Assembly (NCBI GenBank): GCA_001045525.1
Contig: LDWW01000021.1
Span: 1-64,000 of the forward strand
Direction: 5' to 3'
Source of the DNA: Chitinispirillum alkaliphilum
GTDB lineage: Bacteria > Fibrobacterota > Chitinivibrionia > Chitinivibrionales > Chitinispirillaceae
DNA length: 64,000 nucleotides
Shown: positions 57,661 to 64,000 of the stretch, in pieces
Layout: every line of letters begins with the position of its first letter
How positions within the stretch are numbered: the stretch's first letter is position 1
The notes under the pieces: model-generated
Databases searched by the model: none
Told to the model about the DNA's origin: nothing
Seen by the model: the letters and a program-made list of their open reading frames with translations, nothing else
Program-made: the position numbers and the translations under genes

Positions 57661-60600
57661 TTAAGAGTCCCCTGGAGCAGATGTTTCCTGGAGAAGTTGA
57701 TAAGCTTTCTGCTCCAGTTCCTGAAGAGTCTCACAGTCGGGGTTGTGTCCCAGACCAACAAGTGACCAGCGTCTGGCTTCTCTATAATTTTCTATTGCAA
57801 TATAGAGATTTACAAGATTAGCGTAAGTGTCTGGTAAGTCAAAGCGTCTTTCCAAAGCTTTGAGATATGCAGCCTCAGCCTTGTCAATTTCACCTCTTGC
57901 TCCGTATATTGTTCCCAAATTGTTCCATGCAAGACTGTATCTTGGGTTCTGTTTTACCACTTGCAAATAGAGTTCTTCCGCTAAAGAGTCTTCCCCACTT
58001 TTTTGCAGTTCAACGGCCCTGTTGTACATTAAATCAACAGAGTCAAGATCGGCCGTTTCTCCGGCAGCACTTCGTTGCGGATCAGTTACATACAAATATC
58101 TGTTTTCAATATCTCTGTTTTCTATTGAATCATCAAGTTCACGTGCCCTTTGATAATAAATGTAGGCCTGTTCTACTTCATCCAGATTGTAATGAGCAAC
58201 AGCCAGGTTATACAGTACTATGGGATTTTTTGGCTCCATATTCAACAGCTGTCTGTACCAGATTCTTGCTTTTCCCCACAGTTCAAGAGCAGATGCAGCA
58301 TTTCCTGCCAAACGACATACATCAGCCCTGTCCCCTGCAACAGCTTCTCTCACCAGTACCTCCGCCATCGACAATGCCTCCTGATACATCTCCCCGTTAA
58401 AAGCCGAGAGTGCAACATTGTATCTGGCAGCGAAACTGGTATCTCCGGTTTCCTGGAACAGTGAGATTGCCCTGTGATAATCGCCGGTATGAAATGCAAT
58501 TGACGCCATGACCCAGGTTTTTTTTCTGTCCCATTGGGCATCTTCCGGAAGGTTTGAAAGTGCATGCTGTGCCTTTTCTCTCTCACCCCTTGATGCATAG
58601 ATTCTGGCCAGTGCAAACCAGTCATAGTAATCTTTTTCTTCAAGAGATTCCAGTATATTCAAAGCCCCCACAGTGTCCCCCTGCCAGTGATCCATCTCTG
58701 CCTGAGCTCTGCGGGTATGAATTGATGAAGCATACTCATCCCTCAATATCTCAAGCATCTCTTTGGCTCTGTATTTTTGGTTCTGACGCTGGGAGAGGAG
58801 GAAAATATTGTACGCTGCCAGATCTCTCTTTTCAGATTCCAGAGCTCGTGAATAGGCGTGGAATGCCTCTCTGTATTTTTCCATCCCCATATATACGTTA
58901 CCGATATTTATATGCAGCCCGGAATTGTCGGGTTGCTGCATCAATGCCCTTTGATAATACCCCAGGGCATCTGAGAAACGTCCCTCCGATTCATATGACA
59001 ATCCCATATTTATCCAAAGGACGGGATTGTCCGGATCATCCCTGAGATTTCTCTCCCATAACAGCCGCGCTTCATCAACTTTACCCTTGCGATTTAGGAC
59101 AAAGGCAAGCAATCCTCTGGCTGCCACATTGTTTCTGCTGGCATTCAGACTGCGCTCAAAGGCTTCCCTGGCACTCCGAAGATCATTTTGTTCCAGATAT
59201 GCATATCCAAGCTGATAATAGAGCCTCCAGGGATTCTCTCTCCAGCGTGGGATTATCTCTTTTATAAGCTCTGCTGCTCTGGAGGGGTATCCGGCCATAA
59301 GATAAGTTTCAGCAAGCTCATACTCAGTTCTTACCTCAACAACAAACCGAGCTATGGCTTTCTGCAGAACTTCAATTGCTCTCTGCATGTTATGCTGTTC
59401 ACGGTAAAAAATCCCCAGATGGCGATAAATCCGTTCACTTTTATGCTCTTGGGGAATCGATTCCAGAATATTTATGGCTTCGGAGGGATCTCCTGCGATA
59501 TACTGCATTATTGCAAGCTCAAACAGGTAGTCCGCACACTCTCTTCCTGAGCATTTTTCAAGCTCGCTTTCCAGATCAGAAACAGCAGAAGCTATATCCT
59601 CAGGTGACTTCGTTCTCAGGGCAAGATTCAGTTGTGCAGTTCTGAGATCGGGATCGATCTCCAGGGCTGTGGTGAAATTTTCCGCAGCTCTCACACTGTC
59701 TCCCATGTTATGATAGATCACCCCCAGCAGATCATAAAAGTCAGCTCTTCTATCCATTTTAATTGCTTTTTCAACCAATTCCTTAGCAACCTCATGTTCA
59801 CCCAGACGATTAGCATTCAAAGCCCTCATATAATAGAGTGATGGTTCCTGAAGAGAATCACTTAAACCATCCCACACGGCTTCAGCCTGGGCGAATTTCT
59901 GATCATTAAAATAAAGCTGCCCCAGATTATAACGTAAAAGAGGATCCTCAGGATAGAAGCTGATTCCCTGCTCAAAATAATCCCTTGCACCCGGGAGATT
60001 TCCACACTCCTTGGCCGATATCCCTGCAAAAAGGAATGCATCGGCACTGGGCGTTTGGTTGTTGGAAAAATAATCCTCAAGGGTCTCCAATGCACCACTG
60101 CAATCCCCAGCTTCCATATGAGCGATTGCCAGTTCAAGCAGAACTAATCTGTCAGCACCTACCTTAACAGCCTGGGACAGATAGTGTAAGGCTTTGTCAA
60201 AATCACCCCTTGCCCCCTCTATTCTCCCAAGCTGCGCCAGAGCTTCTTTGTGATCCCCGACACTTTTTAGCACGTTGACAGCTCTTGAAGTATCCCCCGT
60301 AACAATCAGGGCATAAGAGTAGAAATTCCATACATCCTGCAAATCCGGGGAGATTCTGTAAGCTCTTTGCAACCTGCTTATTGCCTGAGAATTCTCCCCC
60401 AGTTGCAAATGAACAAGACCAAGCCTCACCATAGCTTCCGTAAATCTTCTGTTGAGTCTCAGAGCCTCTTCAAGATACTCCTTTGCCAATTCATGCTTTT
60501 TTTCATGTAATGCCAGAAATCCCAGATTATAGTATGCTACTGCATAGTCAGAATCTCTACTGATAAGATCAGCCCACACTTTTTGTGCACCAGCCACATC

Positions 60601-60897
60601 CCCTCTTCTGAAATACACAACACCCCTGTTATTCATGGCGTCACTGTATAGGGGGAAAATTCTTAATGCCTCGTCGAAAAAAGACATAGCAGTGCTGTAA
60701 TTTCCCTGCTCTAAAGCTTCAAGCCCTCTGGTGTTCATCTCATAAGCATCGTCGGCAGCCTTTATAATGGCAGCTGGCATTCCTTCATCATTACTGAAAT
60801 CGAATTCAAGATCGAATTCAAAAGCCCTCAGGTTTCCTGCAAACAGAATCAGGGCCAGAAGAGCTGTTTTTCCTGTAAAATTTTTTAGTTTATGCAT
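57661..60897 (-). CDS. Large exported TPR-repeat protein
   Basis: 1078 aa. Signal peptide LTGKTALLALILFAGNLRA-type at the start (MHKLKNFTGKTALLALILFA). Nearly the whole length is tetratricopeptide repeats, more than 25 by eye (for example NYSTAMSFFDEALRIFPLYS, DYAVAYYNLGFLALHEKKHE, PRYSLAWNNLGTIYGARGEI). Probably a periplasmic or membrane-associated scaffold. Its start lies 8 nt inside the HAD gene, so the two are translationally coupled. No enzyme domain is seen. Confidence 0.85.
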   Translation of the reverse strand: MHKLKNFTGKTALLALILFAGNLRAFEFDLEFDFSNDEGMPAAIIKAADDAYEMNTRGLEALEQGNYSTAMSFFDEALRIFPLYSDAMNNRGVVYFRRGDVAGAQKVWADLISRDSDYAVAYYNLGFLALHEKKHELAKEYLEEALRLNRRFTEAMVRLGLVHLQLGENSQAISRLQRAYRISPDLQDVWNFYSYALIVTGDTSRAVNVLKSVGDHKEALAQLGRIEGARGDFDKALHYLSQAVKVGADRLVLLELAIAHMEAGDCSGALETLEDYFSNNQTPSADAFLFAGISAKECGNLPGARDYFEQGISFYPEDPLLRYNLGQLYFNDQKFAQAEAVWDGLSDSLQEPSLYYMRALNANRLGEHEVAKELVEKAIKMDRRADFYDLLGVIYHNMGDSVRAAENFTTALEIDPDLRTAQLNLALRTKSPEDIASAVSDLESELEKCSGRECADYLFELAIMQYIAGDPSEAINILESIPQEHKSERIYRHLGIFYREQHNMQRAIEVLQKAIARFVVEVRTEYELAETYLMAGYPSRAAELIKEIIPRWRENPWRLYYQLGYAYLEQNDLRSAREAFERSLNASRNNVAARGLLAFVLNRKGKVDEARLLWERNLRDDPDNPVLWINMGLSYESEGRFSDALGYYQRALMQQPDNSGLHINIGNVYMGMEKYREAFHAYSRALESEKRDLAAYNIFLLSQRQNQKYRAKEMLEILRDEYASSIHTRRAQAEMDHWQGDTVGALNILESLEEKDYYDWFALARIYASRGEREKAQHALSNLPEDAQWDRKKTWVMASIAFHTGDYHRAISLFQETGDTSFAARYNVALSAFNGEMYQEALSMAEVLVREAVAGDRADVCRLAGNAASALELWGKARIWYRQLLNMEPKNPIVLYNLAVAHYNLDEVEQAYIYYQRARELDDSIENRDIENRYLYVTDPQRSAAGETADLDSVDLMYNRAVELQKSGEDSLAEELYLQVVKQNPRYSLAWNNLGTIYGARGEIDKAEAAYLKALERRFDLPDTYANLVNLYIAIENYREARRWSLVGLGHNPDCETLQELEQKAYQLLQETSAPGDS

Positions 60898-61849
60898 GGA
60901 AAGAGATCCTGGAGGTTAACTCCTCAAAGTGTGTAAAGGAAATATCGGGTACTATCTTGTCTTTTTTATCATGAAAATATGCACTTTTCTCATCACCCAC
61001 AAACATAGCTGTTTTCATGCCTGCAGCCTGAGCAGGTTCGATATCCAAAATCAGGTCATTGCCCACAAAGACAGTTTGCGACGGATGTATATGCATTTCG
61101 TAAAGAGCATCATACAAAACCCTGAAGAGCTTTTGATTGGGTTTAGCCACTGCGAATTCATAGGAAAAAAATGTAAGATCCACATCAAAAACCTCATTGT
61201 AATCATCCGCTTTCCCGGCAGATTGATCCCGCAGCATAAGGGTAAGATCGATCGGGGTGTAAAACTGAGCATTGGACAAAATGCCAAGAACAATCTGATT
61301 TCCCCTGAGTTTTTCCATAGTTTCATAAACTCCGGGATAAAGCTCCCTTCCCAGTGAGAGAAAATTATAGGTAAAGGCAAGATAACGGGAAAAATCACCT
61401 ACTTCTCCCGGGCAGTGTGGCTGGGGATCGTAACCATGCCGTTTCAGCATCAGTACAATAACATTCCATACTTCCTCTACCTTTATCTCAGGAAACAAAC
61501 TCCCCTTCTTCTCTGCCTTATCATGACTCATAATAATCAAACCGCGGTAAAAATCCGCAAGCGTCTTTTCCACTGATTCACCGGGATTGATTTTCATTAA
61601 ATAATCACTCATTTCAAACCGTTCAGCAATTTCTCTAAAAGATTCAAGAAGCGTTTGCTCCCTTGATTCAGCAGTTTCAAATCCGGGACGCCAGTAATTA
61701 ATCAACGTTCCATACACATCAAAAATTACAGCCCTGATATCTTTTAGCTGATCGACCTTAGAAGGATATTGTACAGAGTTCAACTCACGGGGATACTGAA
61801 CTTTCTCTTTTTCATGAAGAGTAGCTGCATATTCTGCTAACTGGGACAA
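60890..61849 (-). CDS. HAD-superfamily hydrolase
   Basis: 319 aa. The start is TTG at 61849, decided by AAAAAGGAG 7 nt upstream and the absence of a better ATG. HAD motifs: AVIFDVYGTLINYW (motif I, Asp nucleophile ~43), ILSNAQFY (motif II), FAVAKPNQKLF (Lys motif III), and VFVGNDLILDIEPAQAAGMK (motif IV). The ~125-residue helical cap between motifs I and II is of the C1 type, as in phosphoglycolate phosphatase or haloacid dehalogenase relatives. Substrate unknown. In one operon with the large TPR protein. Confidence 0.85.
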   Translation of the reverse strand: MSQLAEYAATLHEKEKVQYPRELNSVQYPSKVDQLKDIRAVIFDVYGTLINYWRPGFETAESREQTLLESFREIAERFEMSDYLMKINPGESVEKTLADFYRGLIIMSHDKAEKKGSLFPEIKVEEVWNVIVLMLKRHGYDPQPHCPGEVGDFSRYLAFTYNFLSLGRELYPGVYETMEKLRGNQIVLGILSNAQFYTPIDLTLMLRDQSAGKADDYNEVFDVDLTFFSYEFAVAKPNQKLFRVLYDALYEMHIHPSQTVFVGNDLILDIEPAQAAGMKTAMFVGDEKSAYFHDKKDKIVPDISFTHFEELTSRISFHA

Positions 61850-62142
61850 AAAAACTCCTTTTTAATTAGTTCCTGAGCAAAGCTTATATCAGCCCAAAAT
61901 AAGCTCAATTTAACACATACCGCAAAATAAAAAACTAATTGCTTAAAAAAAATAATTCCACCAACATAAAAGAAAAACTTAGAAAAATCTCAGTATAACG
62001 AAAAACAGAATTATTGAAACAATATGGATCCCAATCAGCATAACCAGTATACATACACGTAATCGTTTGCCGAAACACCTTTTTGTATCCTTTTTACCCT
62101 GTTATTATGCCGTGCCTAAAATGTAGTACAAAGGCTCTGTTA
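61850..62142. other. Divergent intergenic region
   Basis: About 290 bp of AT-rich DNA between the minus-strand HAD operon and the plus-strand outer-membrane protein gene, so it should hold both promoters. No specific operator was recognised. Confidence 0.5.
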
Positions 62143-63039
62143 ATGAAATTTGTTCTGATCATCGCAACATGTTTATTCCCCCAGATAAGCCTTGGCAATG
62201 AGTTAAGCATACCCTGGAAATTCTCAGCAGAGACCACGGTAAGTGCCAACCTCAACACCTGGTCAGATAACTGGGAGAGAAGAAACAGTGGTTCATTCAC
62301 ATGGATATGCAGAATCAACAAATCCCTGGACGCCAAATTATCAGAAAGAATGCTCTCTGAAACTATGCTCAGGCTGGCATTTGGACAAACCTCTATCAGA
62401 AGTACAGAAGATAACAGTTGGTCCTCACCGGAAACCACAACTGATATGGTAGATTTCCTATCCATCTTAAAATTATCTCTGGAAGGTTTCATCGACCCCT
62501 ATGCAAGCATCAGGATGACAAGCCAGTTCCACGATACACGGGACAAGTTTAATGTCAGATTTCTAAACCCCATCACTCTCACCCAAAGTTTTGGTATCAG
62601 CAAAAACCTGATCAACGATTCTGATTTGAGATGGAGTTTGCGTCTTGGGGGTGCATTCAGATCAAAAATTGACCGCGACACCATGATTTATCATAGTATC
62701 GAAAACAAAAACAAACCAACCGGAAACTTTGAAAACTCCGTCATTTCAGATGGGGGAACTGAACTTATCTCTGAAATACGGGTCAGAAAAAATGACTGGC
62801 TGACCTTTAACAGTAAATTACTGGTATACGAGGCACTGATCCTTCCGGATCATAAAAGGAGTACGCTCTGGCGTTTCCCTGAACTAACCTGGGAGAACAA
62901 TCTGAAGATCGATTTAACCAAACACATCATGCTCAACTATTACCTGCAGATTCTCTACGACAGAGAGAAAGGGCCAGACCCAAAATTTCGGCAAACCTTT
63001 TCAGGCGGAGTATCCATGACCTATTCGGCCGGGAGCTAA
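62143..63039 (+). CDS. DUF3078-like exported protein, probable outer-membrane beta-barrel
   Basis: 298 aa from ATG 62143, which begins a signal peptide (MKFVLIIATCLFPQISLGNE). The frame is open from 62083 but the upstream part is not signal-like. The mature part alternates polar and aromatic residues in many short strands (ANLNTWSDNWERRNSGSFTW, DLRWSLRLGGAFRSKI, MLNYYLQILYDREKGPDPKF, SGGVSMTYSAGS), like the DUF3078 beta-barrel family. It sits in the outer membrane by inference. Confidence 0.68.
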   Translation: MKFVLIIATCLFPQISLGNELSIPWKFSAETTVSANLNTWSDNWERRNSGSFTWICRINKSLDAKLSERMLSETMLRLAFGQTSIRSTEDNSWSSPETTTDMVDFLSILKLSLEGFIDPYASIRMTSQFHDTRDKFNVRFLNPITLTQSFGISKNLINDSDLRWSLRLGGAFRSKIDRDTMIYHSIENKNKPTGNFENSVISDGGTELISEIRVRKNDWLTFNSKLLVYEALILPDHKRSTLWRFPELTWENNLKIDLTKHIMLNYYLQILYDREKGPDPKFRQTFSGGVSMTYSAGS

Positions 63040-63094
63040 AAAGCCTCAAGAACATAAACATGCTGGTTTAATCTAAAAAATAAGGAGACCCACT

Positions 63095-63331
63095 ATGCAA
63101 ACCGCATTTCGTATCAAAAAACGAATCGATTCAACGGCATCTCTTAACCTGAATTTTCCGGAATTGGAATTGCTCAAACACCGGGAAGTAGAGATAATTA
63201 TTCTGGTAGACGGAAAAATTGAAGACGGAACAAATCCACCAAAGGCCTTGCAGAACTCAAAACACGCAGCCGGATCATTCATTTTGGATAAAGAAGCGAT
63301 GGAACAAATTCTTGATAACAGATTAAGATAA
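63095..63331 (+). CDS. Small unknown protein (78 aa)
   Basis: ATAAGGAGACCC precedes the ATG. Hydrophilic, with a beta-beta-like start (AFRIKKRIDSTASLNLNFPE, VEIIILVDGKIED) and a helical end (LDKEAMEQILDNRLR). The shape resembles small antitoxin-like or DNA-binding proteins, but no toxin gene is next to it. Function unknown. Confidence 0.55.
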   Translation: MQTAFRIKKRIDSTASLNLNFPELELLKHREVEIIILVDGKIEDGTNPPKALQNSKHAAGSFILDKEAMEQILDNRLR

Positions 63332-63343
63332 CCCGTTCAGATC

Positions 63344-63385
63344 AAAAAGCAGCCCGCTGGAATATAATGCCCTCGGGCTGCTTTC
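63344..63385 (+). terminator. Probable terminator
   Basis: AAAGCAGCCC and GGGCTGCTTT form a 10-pair stem around a ~19-base loop, 13 nt after the stop of the 78-aa gene. The short T run after it (TTTCATATTG) is weak, so termination may be partial. Confidence 0.6.
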
Positions 63386-63444
63386 ATATTGTATTTTTCA
63401 TCCAAAACCGATATATCACCGGATAACTCAGGGGGAAATTCAGG

Positions 63445-63693
63445 ATGCTCACTTTCATAGGTATACTAGCCGGAACTCTGACCACAATCTCTTTTTTGCC
63501 CCAGGTAATTAAAACGCTTCAAACACGCTCTACCAAAGACCTCTCACTGGTGATGTACTCCCTGTTCACATGCGGAGTTTTTCTGTGGCTGCTGTATGGG
63601 ATTGGCTTAGGAGAGATACCGATAATTTTATCCAATACTGTAACACTTGTTCTTGCATTTCTCTTATTGGCAGCAAAAATAAAGTATAAGTAA
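63445..63693 (+). CDS. SemiSWEET sugar transporter
   Basis: 82 aa with three membrane helices. FIGILAGTLTTISFLPQVIK has the PQ signature, then LQTRSTKDLSLVMYSLFTCG and IILSNTVTLVLAFLLL. This is a single MtN3/saliva unit that works as a dimer and carries sugars down their gradient through the inner membrane. The ATG is preceded by GGGGGAAATTCAGG. Confidence 0.9.
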   Translation: MLTFIGILAGTLTTISFLPQVIKTLQTRSTKDLSLVMYSLFTCGVFLWLLYGIGLGEIPIILSNTVTLVLAFLLLAAKIKYK

Positions 63694-63859
63694 ACACAGT
63701 GTGCAGATTTCAACCATAAACTATTGCAAATGTAGCGACAAACCCACTAAAAGTATTATATTTTTAAAAACCTGAGATATATTGTATATGAGAGAGTTGT
63801 TTGAAATACCTGATAAGAAATCATCTAATAAACCGCTTAAACATGTGGAAGGGTGAAAA

Positions 63860-64000
63860 ATGCTCAATTTTTTTACACCAATTAAATCCTTAGTTCTTCT
63901 CCTTATTGTAGGTTGTGTATCAATTTTATCTGCAGCACACCACAGTATCTCCGATCTCGAAGCACTTGAAGCAGAACTGGCCGGGGAAGGAGTATCTCAA
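63860..64000 (+). CDS. Start of an exported protein (cut by window end)
   Basis: ATG with GGAAGGGTG upstream. 47 residues are visible: a signal peptide (IKSLVLLLIVGCVSILSAAH) and then HSISDLEALEAELAGEGVSQ. Nothing more can be said without the rest. Confidence 0.6.
   Translation, partial: MLNFFTPIKSLVLLLIVGCVSILSAAHHSISDLEALEAELAGEGVSQ

Noticed and set aside
63788..63856. 22-aa frame just before the last gene
   Set aside because: Too short to judge, no clear ribosome site; it might be a leader peptide but nothing supports that.

Overview
The window looks like a chromosomal segment of a Fibrobacterota-type bacterium, possibly a Chitinivibrionia/Chitinispirillum-like lineage. This rests on a TIGR02147-type protein next to a carbohydrate-binding-type lipoprotein, a large lipoprotein ending in a Fibrobacter-paralogous (FISUMP-like) C-type-lectin-fold domain, and a GH9 cellulase with a CBM6 module and a C-terminal sorting-type domain. 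The assignment is an inference from protein families; no rRNA was seen.

Positions 1-17.3 kb hold an Rhs/Tc-toxin-C-like polymorphic toxin locus on the minus strand. A 1960-aa SpvB/TcdB/Rhs protein, cut at its N-terminus, is followed by its immunity gene and then by three orphan cassettes. Each cassette has the 3' end of the Rhs core, a new C-terminal toxin (one of them a PGRP/amidase) and an immunity gene, and each is bordered by the same truncated transposase end. An amber-interrupted IS30 copy and a full-length copy of the repeated rve-type IS sit between these parts. Positions 17-26 kb are a graveyard of immunity-like and exported proteins (ankyrin lipoprotein, TPR protein, Cys-rich exported protein, lipoproteins), IS3 remnants and one intact HEPN-like gene.

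Positions 26-30 kb contain the remains of a diversity-generating retroelement: a large InlB-repeat lipoprotein with a variable C-terminal lectin-fold domain, a broken avd gene and a template-repeat-like segment whose differences from the variable region fall mostly on adenines. No reverse transcriptase was found nearby. Positions 30-36 kb are a fivefold tandem amplification (unit about 1.12 kb) of part of an OmpA-like/peptidoglycan-binding gene, interrupted in each unit by a 372-384 bp MITE-like element with inverted ends and TA flanks. Then follow a pair of paralogous unknown genes and a 21-bp minisatellite that reverses orientation.

Positions 40.7-50.9 kb carry a complete type I-F CRISPR-Cas system (cas1, cas2-3, csy1, csy2, csy3, cas6f) and an array of 32 good repeats plus one degenerate terminal repeat, followed by a DEDDh exonuclease gene. 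The last 12 kb look like stable host genome: membrane protein, GH9 cellulase, TIGR02147/lipoprotein operon, HAD hydrolase/TPR operon, a DUF3078-like outer-membrane protein, a small unknown gene, a SemiSWEET transporter and the start of an exported protein.

Many genes between 17 and 38 kb are broken by single stops or frameshifts, several in homopolymer runs. Either this accessory region is decaying or the assembly carries indel errors.
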